DNA from: Rutstroemia sp. NJR-2017a BVV2
Taxonomy: Eukaryota; Ascomycota; Leotiomycetes; Helotiales; Rutstroemiaceae
Length of the DNA stretch: 64,000 nucleotides
Direction: 5' to 3'
NCBI GenBank assembly: GCA_002946415.1
Contig: NJPS01000036.1
Span: 25,008-89,007 of the forward strand
In this document: one piece after another, positions 1 through 12,240 of the stretch
Layout of the letters: every line of letters begins with the position of its first letter
Numbering within the stretch: the stretch's first letter is position 1
Notes under the pieces: generated by a model
The model's input: only the letters and a program-made list of their open reading frames with translations
What the model was told of the DNA's origin: nothing
The model's database searches: none
Made by a program: the position numbers and the translations under genes

Positions 1-670
1 ATAGATAATTTTCGGAGAAGAAAAATCACCTTTATAGAAAAGGTAGACGAGCTAAGGAGCGAGTTTGGTTGTAATATTTATGTTTTAGGACGGAGGAATG
101 GAAAACTCTTCAATTATATATCTAGAGATATACCTTCTTAGCTGCTTGGCTTGATAGAAGTCGTAAGTAGTATTCTTTTAATTCAAGATCTATAATCTAA
201 AAATTTATAGGATCAGAGTTATCCTAAAGCAGAAAGATATACACTAGCTAGCTTTGTAAAACGAGGTACCAAATCTCTGCTCTATGAAGGCTGGAAGGGA
301 CAAAACAATCTTATAGTGAGAATTGAGAACTCTCTTACTGGAGATATAATGGGTTCTGGGAATAATTGACTTCTAAGTTATTAACCAAATTGACTATATT
401 GACTATATTGACTATATAGTATATATATATCTCAGGTACACAGTTATAGCATACCACAGTTTCGTGACCGTGGCCTGCTATGATATCCAATATATATTCT
501 TAATATAAGAGTCCTTTTTACTGTACTATAGATAGCTAGCTCAGTAGTTTAGAATTAAGCCTGTAACTAAGTTATTGCTGTTATCTATTTAACCTATATA
601 CCTCAAGAAATTCCATGTAAAAAAGATCCAGTTATGATATTATAAGGAAAATTGTATACAGATTCCATTA
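1..670. other. AT-rich subtelomeric spacer, no gene seen
   Basis: All frames are broken by frequent stops and I recognise no conserved motif. A 9-bp tandem run (unit TTGACTATA, about 3 copies) lies at 390-417. The composition is rich in TpA. Confidence 0.6.
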
Positions 671-916
671 ACATCCCTCCCTATGTAGCGAGACACCCTG
701 TATGCCGAGATAGACTAATGAAACTGGATGAATTTCGAGATTAACAGATCGTTATATTTAAGAGGAATAGTGTAATGAATATATTACTGATTCTGAATAT
801 AAATACTTTTTATTGTCGTTGGTTAAAAATGATAATACAAAGCAAAAATCAGAATCCTTATGATTTCATTGGTCTATCTCGCTATATAGAGTGTCTCGCT
901 ATGCAGGGAGGGACGT
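671..916. mobile_element. MITE-like element with ~45-bp terminal inverted repeats and TA target duplication
   Basis: The left end starts ACATCCCTCCCTATGTAGCG. The reverse complement of the right end starts ACGTCCCTCCCTGCATAGCG, and the match continues to about 45 bp, ending in GAGATAGAC. Both ends are flanked by TA (669-670 and 917-918), the target site of Tc1/mariner-type elements. The element is 246 bp with no coding capacity. Most arm mismatches are transitions, as expected from RIP or deamination. Confidence 0.8.
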
Positions 917-918
917 TA

Positions 919-3522
919 TTGGATACCCAGAAGTCTAGCTCGTCCTAGTTTATATCCTTTTTATAATTTTACGCTCAGCGGAATTATCCATCTTCATATC
1001 GTCGATCCTCGAACTATTTCTGTAAAAAATAATATAGAAGTATCGATCTAAGTTATATATATTGCCTCCTTTATCTACTCTATTCAACCCAACGATATCC
1101 CCAAATCAGTACAGAAGTATAGACCATCTTTATACTATATATAAGTCCCTTGCATTTTATAAGTTTAATAATGGATATTATCGATATCCAACTTCTTTAA
1201 CTGTAGAGATGAGTTACATCGATAAGTATATTCAATAACTGTATATAAATTAGTCGTATTGATATATGATTCTGATGGAATAATACGAACAATCACAGAG
1301 TTCGTTGTATCAACTAGTCCTGTTTCTTCGATAGAAATTTCGACTTGGTTGCTCCCAATATATATCGCATTAGATATAAGTATTATTGAACTGTACTGTA
1401 GTCGAAGATCTTGTAAGGCGAATACTATCTTTATAACTTATATAACCATCCTTGTAGCGAATACTATCTTCATAATTCATATAGCGACCAATATTAAAGT
1501 AATGTAAAATTGTACTTATTTCCCAATCTCTTTTACGTGAAGCTTTTAATATATTATATCTATAGACAAGACGATGCTTGGGGTCAAGCGAGACAACTTG
1601 AGACAACTTGTTTGGTTTTTTCGATAGAATCTATTGATTGTGGTAAGTCCTCTTTAGGTGGAGATATTTGATTAATGCGGGTATACCACCGAATCGTGGC
1701 ACCGATCTGGGTCACTCTGGGACTCAGATATACTGGTTGATTCGGTTGACTCTTCCTATCTAATTGGGAGAGATGGTCGATCTATAGAGTACCTCTTCTG
1801 TATCTAATTATATGATTGGGTATACTGTACTGTACAAGTGAAGCTCTCTTCTAATAGCTCCGATTAACTGTTCCATAATATATACTATCGTTGGGTCCTG
1901 GGTTTGCACGGTTGTTATTGGTCGGTCAATTGGCTCTCCGATAATCTCAAACGACGAAGGATCTTAGGGCTGGTGTGACCAGAGTGTACTTTATCTATAC
2001 AGGGACCTTCTAGTCAACAGGATACAGAGAATCCAATGCGTGAAGCTATTGAGACTCCTTTGTTCGATCTACCGTAACGTACATAGTAAATGTTACCCTA
2101 TACAGTACTGTACAGTATAGTACGAGAGGACTATACTTCTGTATAGTAATAATCAAAGAACCTGCTCTATATATTAATTGCTATTCAATAGTTATCTTTT
2201 ACTTCGTATCACCATCATTACATCAGTGATATATCTTTGTTAGTGACTATATATCCCTATCAGTTATCAGATACCGGTCCATCATTGTTGTATTAATCAT
2301 CATATATTATTATCGGTCACCATATATATCCCTGTAGATCATTATAGGCTTGTTATCCTGTTATTCTATAGCTGTTATCAGAAAAAGAAAAAATTCTATT
2401 GTAACTATACGGTTGTCGTTATATCCTGTTTTGTTATCTTATAGGATTATTCCGCCTAATATATACGAAGGTATATACCCTAATGTTTGTTACTGCTTTA
2501 CCAGCGCTAGCTTGTTTAGGCTACTGATTATCGATTTTACTGTACAAATTCTTCTATCAAGCGCAAGACAGTGACAAACATTACGATATATACCTCTATA
2601 CCTAGCAGCATATAGCCTGTACTCTATACTTTATTCCGGCAGCCCTATTTTTGCTCTGCAAGTCTACTATAGTATAAACCAATATGGAGTATATATATGT
2701 TTTATATAGGGCGCAGAGGTGAATCTACCTACCCCGTCGCCCCAGGTATACCTAGGTTTGATTTGTATAGTTAGAGAATATATATAGTATTCTTCTTTTC
2801 TATTTGAAAAATATATAAAATATGATCAACTATTATGCTATATTTGACTACCGATCTTTGTAAATGTTTACTTAGTATAACCGTGTTTGCTGTATATATA
2901 GTTTATCCGATTATAGACATATATACAAAAGAAGTTAAGGCTATTTATACACCAATAGATATATCAAGGATATACTTCTCATCTCCGCCACCCGCATCCC
3001 AATACACTTCCGCTTTGTCAAGAGTATAATATTATTAACTGGTATGATAGAATATTAGCACCAGAATCTTTTTTCGGAAGGAAAACTATTTGAATTATTC
3101 TTGTATTATCATATCCAGAGCTACTCGTTTTCATTTCCTACTTGGTAAGGGAAGAACGGGAAAATCCAAAAGATTTTCTCAAGTTATTCAATACTGAAAT
3201 CTGTCCTCCCTAAACTCAAAAACTTGGGGTCCACTGTTTAGGGCCAATCTGCAAATGAATCATCCTCAATATGAATACGAAAGTCCTATCTACGAACGTT
3301 TTGTATCTGTACTGCTATATTTCTTGCTAGCTCATTACTTTCTATCTATACTATTTTTTTTTCCATATCGGCTCTTTCTGTATCAGCTCTTTTCATCTCT
3401 GCCTTTCTTTCTATCTTGTGTTTTTCTATCTCTACTTTTCTTCCTTCACTTATACTTCTCAAGCTTTCAAGATGATCGTCCAAAGTATCGTACTTGATTA
3501 TTGAGGTATACGTTTGTCGTTG
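919..3522. other. AT-rich spacer, no supportable gene
   Basis: Only short random frames are present. A perfect-looking palindrome (CTATACAGTACTGTACAGTATAG) sits near 2100. I see no RNA gene, LTR or recognisable protein relic in this stretch. Confidence 0.5.
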
Positions 3523-5585
3523 TTATATAGGTGAACGAAACTCGTTTAACAATAGTATATCGAGGATTTTGACTTTGCAATTTACCGAAAATTCGCTCGT
3601 TTCCGTAGTGTATTTATGTCCATCGTATCGCCAGAATACTTCAACAACGATTTCTATACCAACCTCAAACCCTAGTTGAACCCAAACTCGATACTTACCC
3701 TCTGTACTCTCCTCAAGCTTTTCTATATTGATACCTGTCAGGATTCGCTGTAGATGAAGAGTAGCTACAGTTGTATATTGTGAGGTAAAGTTCCATTTTC
3801 TGATTCTATATTGGTATATCGGAACACTTGCATTTAGTATATATATATCAATAGGGGATAAATCCAAAGTGGTTCTGTTCGTATCGATATCGTAGTAGAT
3901 TTCAATCATCTGAACTCCACCAGGTATACAAACTCCCTAGAAAATATTAGCTGTTAATATAATATCATACTGATGGATATAATTACTTTTGTCATAATTC
4001 TGTTAGCAGAATTATAAAAACCTTCTTGCTGGCTATCTATATCAGGGATATTTTGCTTATCGCTAAGTTCTATATATTTATATCTAACTATATAAGCCAG
4101 GCTTATATAAGTATACCGATTTTGGAACAAATCTCGATTGTGGCTCAAAAAGAACAAGCCTTTGACCACTATATTTCTATTCGCACTTCTGTATTAGCTT
4201 ATATTCTAGGTTTCTATTGGGATAATACTAACGTTGAATGACCAGGATTATAAACTATTTTGCGATCACTTTTGAGAACCTCTGTACTTTTAAGTATCTT
4301 TTCCAAAGAAACCCTTAAATGCACTATTTCAGAGATACTATCTGATAGAACGACAATATCCAGCTTTATATCAGAAAGATGGTCTACAATATACCGATAG
4401 ATTTCAGCAATAAGCGGTTTCATAATATAGTTCATATCCTCCCTTTATTATGTTTTAGTAAATCGATATATAAGATTAGGAGGATGCGGCCAAGATTCAT
4501 TCCGTTAAAACAAACTTGTCTATATTGTTTGGTATAGAATAAGGATATTCTTCCTTGTAATTCTTTGTAGTTTGTTTATTACAATTCTCTATAGACCAAT
4601 AGGGTTTGGAAATTTCGCGGAAATGATTTTCGAATAGAGGCTAGATCCTATACTCTTCTTCTAGGCTTATATCTCTATCAAGTTTGGTATATAAAACTCT
4701 GCCGAACCGTTTATCAAATAAATTGCCTCCAACCGCGATACCTGTAATATAAGTATCAAATATATATATTCGAATCTTTCGTTATACCTAAAGATTCTTT
4801 CAATTCATCGATTGCCTCTAGACTCTTCCTATTATGACTGAAGTGAATTTCGGAGACTGTTATATCCTATATAAATATTAATAAAAGTATTGGGCTTTGA
4901 ATATTGTTATACTAACCGTTGTACTAGTACCAAAGTCAAATACCTCTACAGCAACTTTGTTCTTCCTTGTAGCATGCTGAATATCGCTCACATTTGCGAA
5001 TGCAATATAGTTACTTTCGCTATGAATCTATATCTCCCCCTTATACTCAGCTCTCTGAACTATTTTGCGGAACCTTTCAACTTCCTGAATAGTCTAGCTT
5101 TGAGGACCTGCAAATAGCCAACCTTTACTAGGCTACTGTCTATAGTTTTCCTTGATAGTATATTCGACTGCTTTCTTTATGAAATCTTCGGATATTTGTT
5201 CTGCAGAGTCCAGCAGATATTCTTTTGCTGCTATAATTTGAGAGGTATATATATGTGAATAATTTTGGGGGTCGGGGAGAAGTGGAGTCTTTACTGCGGT
5301 AACAGATATATTATTATATCGAACTCGAGGTTTGCAGAAGCCAAAACCCATAACTTTAGCTGGTCTATTCTCGAACTTTCGGTATATAATGTTCGATAGT
5401 GCTTGAGTAATAGTAGAGGGTCTATAACTCTTGTACATTATAGGATAATTACCAATTTCTTTGAATCTCTCCTTATTTGTGTTGCCAAAATCTATACGAA
5501 GGTTGCTAGTCCCGAAGTCCACTACAACAAGTTCAGCATATTCGGCATCTATCTTGATATGTTTGGGGAGGCGTTGCTTGGTCAT
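3523..5585 (-). pseudogene. Decayed HSP70/actin-like ATPase (HSPA12-like) gene
   Basis: Three open stretches on the minus strand read in the order of a fungal HSP70-like (HSPA12-type) ATPase. The N-terminal stretch (5585-5133) has a phosphate-loop-like VVVDFGTSN. The middle stretch near 4990-4900 carries a second DFGTSTT loop preceded by ESNYIAFANVSD, resembling the E-x-AA and DxGGGT region. A third stretch (4435-4214) has MKPLIAEIYRYIVDHL followed by DIVVLSDS, at the place of the family's adenosine motif (LVGGF). A C-terminal block (3909-3523) is consistent with the substrate-side domain. Stops and frame changes separate the blocks, so it is a pseudogene. Such proteins are cytosolic ATPases of unclear role in fungi. 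The family call rests on motif order, not on an alignment; another actin-fold ATPase is possible. Confidence 0.45.
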
Positions 5586-6816
5586 AATGAAATCTCAATG
5601 AAAAAGTTGATAAATTATAGAATACGAAACAGATATCTGATAGGAAAAACGGTTGTAGAAGTAGAAGTAGAATAAGAATATCATATAATTCTGGTCTATA
5701 TCACATTACTAGATAGCTAGCTATCGTATCTTGAATATACTTTGCAAGATGGAGGTTCCTGGCCGATTATGTGAAATATTTGGTTTGATACACTAGATTA
5801 GGATTCGCTTCGTTCGTGAACAAAAATTCAGTGAACCAGTAAAATATCAGTCTGTAGAGGTCAACTATATTGTATTAGCGATACAAAGTTATCACAATAT
5901 TGTAAGGATATATATCCATCCCTATTAGTAACCGCAGCGCAGATACTGGCCCAAAGGTTCAATCAGAGCCCCGATATCCAGTTAGTATATAGATACCTAA
6001 TTAACCCTTTTTAGTACCAATTATGTATTTTCTCTCTATCTAACTTGCCTCTTCGGAGTAAGAAGTGAGCCCTTTGGAATTATTTAAGGTCGAGCTCGGA
6101 TTTGAGTTCCCTTAAAGTCGAGCATTCTTGTAGTACAAGTTTATGTTTCAGCGAACCACCTATCTCCGGTATTACAGGATATATCACAGGAGTAGAGTGG
6201 TTATCTTCTAAGAGATGAAGCTAGACCAAATCACACAGTCAGATTCAGTATATCGAGAATTAGGGGAGAAGCCGAGTATATACAAACTTACAATAGGAAG
6301 ATTGCCGATCATTCGGCTGACCATTAGAGACTTTCTGACACTATCTACTCCAAGAACAAGCAAATGAATGATTTCTCCGATATTATTGGATATACTGAAT
6401 AGAGTGTGGAAGGTGAAATGAGGTCTGGGAAACATATTTGTATTACTCTTCATTATAATTATGCAAAATACTTATACTGGTTGCCTCGTTCTACAAGCTT
6501 CTTATACTTAATATCATATACTCCCCTTGTTTCATTATCATTTCCATCTTGAAGAGCTGATAGCTACTATATCTGCTTTGTGAAGGAGGATTACTATCTA
6601 AAGAGGTTTAGCGTCAAGATAAGAACTTCTACGTTAAAAATCCATATTTTCAAAATGTGGTTTTTAGCAAATATATATTTTTCTTATTTACATTGTCCAA
6701 ACTATTTTCCATTTTCTTCTATACAAATACAAGAAGACAATATAAATGAGAACGACTTTTTATCTCGTTGTAAGGGAAACATCCATTACTACTCTATGAA
6801 GTAGCAAGAAGAGAGT
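5586..6816. other. Spacer, no supportable gene
   Basis: It contains an 81-codon minus-strand frame (6208-6453) and a 74-codon plus-strand frame (6580-6804). Neither has a motif I recognise and both could be chance. Confidence 0.45.
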
Positions 6817-7098
6817 TTGGAAAGGCCTCTAAGACATTATATTTCTTTAACAACGATCACTTATATTCATTTGTTTATCCAATCTGGACCTCACAACACC
6901 GCAGTTCAGATTACAATCAATCCTTTTTCACTAGAAAATTATCCTAAGCAGACCTTCTTCCATTCGAAGTATCGCTATAATCTTTGCTATGGGAAAGCCC
7001 CGCAAGATGCGGTTGCAATAATAGTGAAGGAAAGGGTGCAAAAGGTATACGATGCCTTCTATCTACCAGGCTATTGGGACTTTTCACACAATCAGTAG
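6817..7098 (+). pseudogene. Unrecognised 93-codon coding remnant
   Basis: The open frame lacks an ATG at its 5' end and runs on upstream through a TAG into more plausible protein. It includes a stretch KAPQDAVAIIVKERVQK that reads like real protein (charged, mixed) rather than AT-rich noise. I recognise no family. It lies just upstream of, and on the same strand as, the larger decayed gene at 7153-9689 and could be an exon of it or a separate relic. Confidence 0.25.
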
Positions 7099-7152
7099 TA
7101 TGTATTAATATTTATATTGAAAGAAGCTCACTAAATACGATGAAGCGTTACT

Positions 7153-9689
7153 ATGGATCATTTCAATATAGTATACAATATCTCGAACGAGTTATATTTG
7201 CACGCAACAAATTCGATACTCTGCGAGTATATTCAATCGGCTCATACAGTCATACCGATATCCGAGGGACTTGTATCGAGCCCGGCAGCATATAGCGCGA
7301 GCGAGCCCAGTCTTGTCTCTGACTATAGCTCGAGAAGCAACCGAGTCAATCGTACCCGGTCGTATCGTATCTGTACTGATAAAGATCTATTACCAGTAAA
7401 CGATGATTACGATGCAAACGATAATTACAATGTAAACGATAATCACGATGCAAACGATACCCAACTTACATAGTCGACAACTCAAGGTAATTCTGAACAT
7501 GATAAGAGTCAGATTCAGATCCTAGCCGAGGCAGCTGCTGTAAAGGTCCGAAGAGGACTAGAGAATCTTAAAAATGGAGATGAAGATACAGATATCTTGC
7601 CATAGCTGCTATACGACCAAGGGGATTTGTACGATAAAGCAAAGCATTTCGAGGAACTTCTTTGGGTTCAAGCTTCGCAAATAGAAACTGCCCTCATAAG
7701 AGCGAAATGGTCTCGTCGCTTCCTAGCATCTTGTTTCAGTATGATTCGTAGAGACCCGAGAGCCGACAGCCAACCTATCGTAAGTATTAAATACAGATTT
7801 TTTATTTTTATTTTTTTTTTTGGAAATTGTGACGCTTACGAAATCCTAGATTGATCGAAAGCGAAAAGACTAGCAAGTGGCTGCCGAAATCATTAATTCC
7901 GTTATCAACTGCCTTCTGAAAATCTGGGGTTGGAAGGCTTTTCTTCTATATCCAGCTTTGGAGTGTATGTTGAAGAAATATCGCGAGCTGGGGTATATTC
8001 TAATCTCATAACAGCTACAGGTTATTATTTCGTTAGGTGGACACGTTTGGAGAGAAAGAAACGAGGAGATACTATCTCTGATTTAGTACAAATTTTACAT
8101 AACGAGGTGCCTATGATCGCTTGCCCACAGGTACTTCTTGATCCTGCATTTCTTATAGGTTGTGCTTTAGATATGGAGTAAGTACCATCTATCACTTTTA
8201 TATTATACCTTTGGTTTAATACTTATATAGCTACAATACTGTTTGCGCTAAATTAGGGCTTGATACAGCTCCGATAGTGGAAATCAGTGTAAGAAAGTTG
8301 CGTTGGGGAAGTCAAAACTTTGACTATACGATAGGATACCTTCTAGAAGGTGATTTAGAAACTACAAATCTTATCAACATATCTAACAGTTTATACAGGA
8401 GAAGATCATGAGCTAGAAAACGGGCGAACACATAGTGCATTTCCTTCTAGAAAACGAAAGGCGGGTGCCGAATTCGAATCGACTTTCTCGACTCCATACC
8501 AAATCAAAAAATTGTCTAATATCGTGTTTTTATCAGCCTTTAATCATAGATACAAAAAGACACCGATATCAAACCCCAAGGATCACCAGTTTCCACAGGA
8601 TGTTGTACTGTCACTACCTGGTCCGCAGTTACCCATTCCTCGTCGCGAACCTACTATCGATACTATTCCGACTACACCTCATAACAACTCTATTTCTATA
8701 GATACACTGTTAAATGCAGCAGATTACATTGCGGGGTCCCCGCAGAGCCAGCAGTTGTCAACAACCAGAAATTCATCCATCCAAATCGCCAGTGGAGCAG
8801 CACTCAGTGGCTATGAACAGGATTCTACCGTCGATGAACAAGCTGAAATTGGAAGCAGCAATACAAATGGTTTAGAAGCACAGGCTAAGGCATACAGCCC
8901 GCCTAGCATACGAAGGCGCCTTGGTTCATTTTCAGAATCTGATCTATCCCTCCCACAGCAATCGAGTGGAATCACGTGGGATGGAGAAATAGCGACTGGA
9001 AGCACGATACTGGGGAATACGAACATCAGTATAGTGTCTCAGGCGGAAGATGCTCGCCAGATTGGGGTTACTCAAACCGTAGAGGGAGATACCCTCGATA
9101 GCTCTATTGGGGCCCCTTGGTCTACAGATCAACAAAGGGGTATGTACGAATATATATATATATCTTCGAGTTGAGACTGACAATAGATCTAGAAATCGAG
9201 TTTGTATATAGTAATCCACAAAAAGAAAATTTGGAAAGATATCTTGAGGAACCATTTCGTACTCCTCTAATAGCTAGATTCCAATCAGGTTTGGAGAATC
9301 ATCAACAAGGTATTGTAGCAATGTTCCCTCGAGGCTAGGAGCAAGATGTTACATTCTCTATCACTATTGATCGCAAGGCTGGATTCGAAATGATTCGAGC
9401 GTTTGATTTGCAATGCCGACCGCAAGTTCAATCTGATCAAGGCCAGGTTCAGCAATATTCGGATATGCCAATGGAAAAGCTACCTCTTTTGGGAGATTCG
9501 TTTTACCAAGCTACGACTCGTACTACCAAATACAGATCGGCGTTGGGACCTCGTTGTACTTGCGTTTCTGCATTTATATCGGGCGGTAGAGATACTGACA
9601 GTATCGTGTTTTCTATTATGGTTGATGATATATCAGGATTCAAATTGAGGGATATGTTTGGATTGCGGAAAGTCGAAGTAGGCTTATAA
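7153..9689 (+). pseudogene. Decayed multi-exon gene of unknown function
   Basis: Successive plus-strand blocks read as one protein. The N-terminal part is Asn/Asp-rich (7153-7473). Next comes a helical segment with SQIETALIRAKWSRRFLAS (about 7627-7780). A likely intron at 7782-7850 (GTAAGT...CTAG) follows, then further helical sequence. A long Ser/Pro/Gln-rich open stretch runs from about 8409 to 9174, and a C-terminal block shares one frame from 9117 to 9689. The stops inside the frame are TAG codons where Gln would fit (near 7471, 7603, 7873 and 9337). A second plausible intron (GTAAGT...TATAG) lies at about 8179-8231. I recognise no domain. The Ser-rich middle looks intrinsically disordered. 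The exon joins are inferred from reading-frame quality only. Confidence 0.45.
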
Positions 9690-9697
9690 TCAATTGC

Positions 9698-9940
9698 TCA
9701 GACAATTTTATCAGATAGTACAGCAGAAGATCCTGTGCCCCCACCATGAAGTTGACATTCATAGCCTGCCTCAATTATATATTCCTTTTCGATATCGGGA
9801 CTAGCCTCAGCCACCGCTATGTGCCTTGTTGTCCGATGAAAAATTGAGATCCATATGCCTTGAAACGTAATCGTCCTATCACAGTCGCTTGCTTCTATAG
9901 CCCAGGTCTGAAAATCCTTTTTTTCCTCATTCGTAGGCAT
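9698..9940 (-). CDS. Small hypothetical ORF, 80 aa, convergent to the 7-9.7 kb gene
   Basis: An 80-codon ATG-to-stop frame of near-normal composition and balanced residues (MPTNEEKKDFQTWAIEASDC at the start). It has no signal peptide, membrane segment or motif I recognise. It may be a remnant of a larger gene. The low confidence reflects its short length. Confidence 0.25.
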   Translation of the reverse strand: MPTNEEKKDFQTWAIEASDCDRTITFQGIWISIFHRTTRHIAVAEASPDIEKEYIIEAGYECQLHGGGTGSSAVLSDKIV

Positions 9941-11152
9941 TATGTTGGGATCGCAGATGTAATAGAAAGATATCGCAGGTAAGGAGGAAGGATATTATGG
10001 GTAAATGGAAAGATCGTGTTCCGTAATGAGACTGTATACTGATCAGCGGTAATAGCAGAAATTCAACAGGGAAAATATAGTACCTTATGCACTCCTCCTG
10101 AAATATGAATAGATACGGAAGATTGTAGTCGAAGTTTGGTATGTTTCTTGAAGCTTGAAGACTTTAAGTGGCTTTCGATTTAACTATATACAATGAGCAA
10201 TACTAACAGATACCCGTAAAGGAACATATACCACTTTGCAGATTCTTCTGATCGATAAAGTTGATACGAAAGGTTGATGACTTGAGGTAGGGATGATTGT
10301 TCGATATAGAGTTGAAGTAAATATATTGTTATCAAGAATAGAGCTCACGCGATTTGCTCAGCCGCCCGATATTGACCAAGAAGTACACCGGTGCAACTGG
10401 ACTGTAATAACTCAGAACATTCATCATTATTTTGATCTAGCCTCAACCCAATCTTATATTGGGCGTACACCCTGTAACTTTACATCTTTTTGGTATGATA
10501 AAATTCTGATTCATCTATTACGGCCAGCAGGCGGAATACTATCAGAACCTGAAAACCCCACATCTTTCAGCCACCTCTGCCGTCAAGCCACATGAAGCAC
10601 AACCTAAAATACTACGATTAACGTCTTCACAAAGGCGCCATATAAAGCTATCTTTATCAATCCTAGGAGACTCCATCTGTACTACTATATACTATCCGGT
10701 AATGATATGGTACTACAGTAAGCAGCAGAATGAAGGCGATATCAGTCCTGCTTGATATCTCTACTTGGCCTTGCCGGGGGTACGGGTAAATTATAACTTG
10801 CTTGCAGACTGGATCATATCTTGAGATAAGGGGTAGTAGGAAGGGGTAGCAGGGGACGATGAGGGTGAAGGGAATAATCCAGATGTACTTTTTTCTTTTT
10901 GAACTTGCATTCGCCTGTAATCTTGCGTACGCCTACTAAAGCGCATACTGAAACCAGGACCACCTACAGTTACTTTTTATTTTCCAATTACATTTATTCA
11001 TTGGTTACGGACCTCTATATCTGATCCTATCATTTTTGCTAGACCAATCAGAGTTGTCAATAAGGGTTGTCCGGCCTTCCTTTAATAGGAATATTGCCTC
11101 AATTTCCATAGTCTACAACCAAAAAGTTATTAGTGTCTAATAGCCGCATATA
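9941..11152. other. Spacer with one weak 100-codon frame
   Basis: A plus-strand frame at 10293-10595 has no recognisable motif. The rest is non-coding. Nothing else is supportable. Confidence 0.4.
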
Positions 11153-11232
11153 CTATGCCCCCCCATGAACAAAGGTTAAATTTTTGTGCGTCTTGCCACT
11201 GCAGAATTTAACCTTTGTTCGTGGGGGCATAG
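11153..11232. mobile_element. 80-bp TA-flanked foldback element
   Basis: The left arm, CTATGCCCCCCCATGAACAA followed by AGGTTAAA, is the near-perfect reverse complement of the right arm ending GTGGGGGCATAG, with a ~22-nt loop. Both ends are flanked by TA (11151-11152 and 11233-11234). The AAAGGTTAA core of the arm recurs in the terminal repeats of the MITEs at 26295 and 26733. Confidence 0.7.
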
Positions 11233-11388
11233 TACTAGCTATTTCTTCTAGGCATCAATTATATAAACCTAATATCTATGGACCTATACCATATTTAACC
11301 TAGTCTTCAGTCGCTTATTTTGGGGTCCCGTGATGGAGAGGTACTGCAAACTTTCTTTTCATACCACATCAAATACAGTCTCCATTTC

Positions 11389-11612
11389 TATCGCCATCTC
11401 GATATCCCTCCATTTTTATCGCTGTCTCGATATCCTTTCATTTCTATTGTTATCTCGATATCCTTCTATTTCTGTCGCTATCTCGATATCCTTCTATTTC
11501 TATCGCCATCTCGATATCCTTCTATTTCTATCGCGGTCCTGATATCCTTCCATCTCTATCGCCGTCCCGATATCCCTCCATTTCTATCGCCATCTCGATA
11601 TTATCCATCTCT
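11389..11612. repeat. 28-bp minisatellite, 8 copies
   Basis: The unit resembles TATCGCCATCTCGATATCCT followed by TCTATTTC. It repeats with 28-bp spacing at 11389, 11417, 11445, 11473, 11501, 11529, 11557 and 11585, with a few substitutions per copy. Two overlapping frames read through it, giving Tyr/Ile/Ser-rich repeats, but this is a by-product of the repeat. Confidence 0.85.
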
Positions 11613-11700
11613 ACCGCACAACATCTATTACGACTATACGAGTACAGCAACCCTGGCAGTAGTTACGTTCTTCAGCGCCTGTAGGTGCATCTTGATTCTC

Positions 11701-12133
11701 CTCTTCTGGGCTGGCTAGGTATCACCTCTTGTGGGCTGGTCAAATGTCACCTGTAGTAGGCGGATCTTGGTTCTCCTCTTCTGGGCTGGCTAGGTATCAC
11801 CTCTTGTGGGCTGGTCAAATGTCACCTGTAGTAGGCGGATCTTGGTTCTCCTCTTCTGGGCTGGCTAGGTATCACCTCTTGTGGGCTGGTCAAATGTCAC
11901 CTGTAGTAGGCGGATCTTGGTTCTCCTCTTCTGGGCTGGCTAGGTATCACCTCTTGTAGGCTGGTCAAATATCACCTGTAGTAGGCGGATCTTGGTTCTC
12001 CTCTTCTGGGCTGGCTAGGTATCACCTCTTGTGGGCTGGTCAAATGTCACCTGTAGTAGGCGGATCTTGGTTCTCCTCTTCTGGGCTGGCTAGGTATCAT
12101 CTCTTGTAGGCTGGTCAAATGTTACCTGTAGTG
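11701..12133. repeat. 75-bp tandem repeat, about 5.8 copies
   Basis: The unit begins CTCTTCTGGGCTGGCTAGGT and recurs at 11701, 11776, 11851, 11926, 12001 and 12076 with very few differences. Because 75 is a multiple of 3, an open frame of 25-residue repeats (11729-11959) runs through several copies. It has no other sign of being a gene. Confidence 0.9.
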
Positions 12134-12240
12134 AAAAGGCTAAGTATCTTCTTCTTGGTATTATCTTATTACTTGTCAGAATAGTACTAACAATTGTCAT
12201 TACAAGTATCCTATCTTGAATACTGTACAACAAGGCCGCT

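Noticed and set aside
5950..5970. Possible tRNA T-loop (GGTTCAATC)
   Set aside because: No acceptor stem or anticodon arm could be paired around it.
11729..11959. 76-codon frame of perfect 25-residue repeats
   Set aside because: It comes only from the 75-bp minisatellite period being divisible by 3; there is no further coding support.
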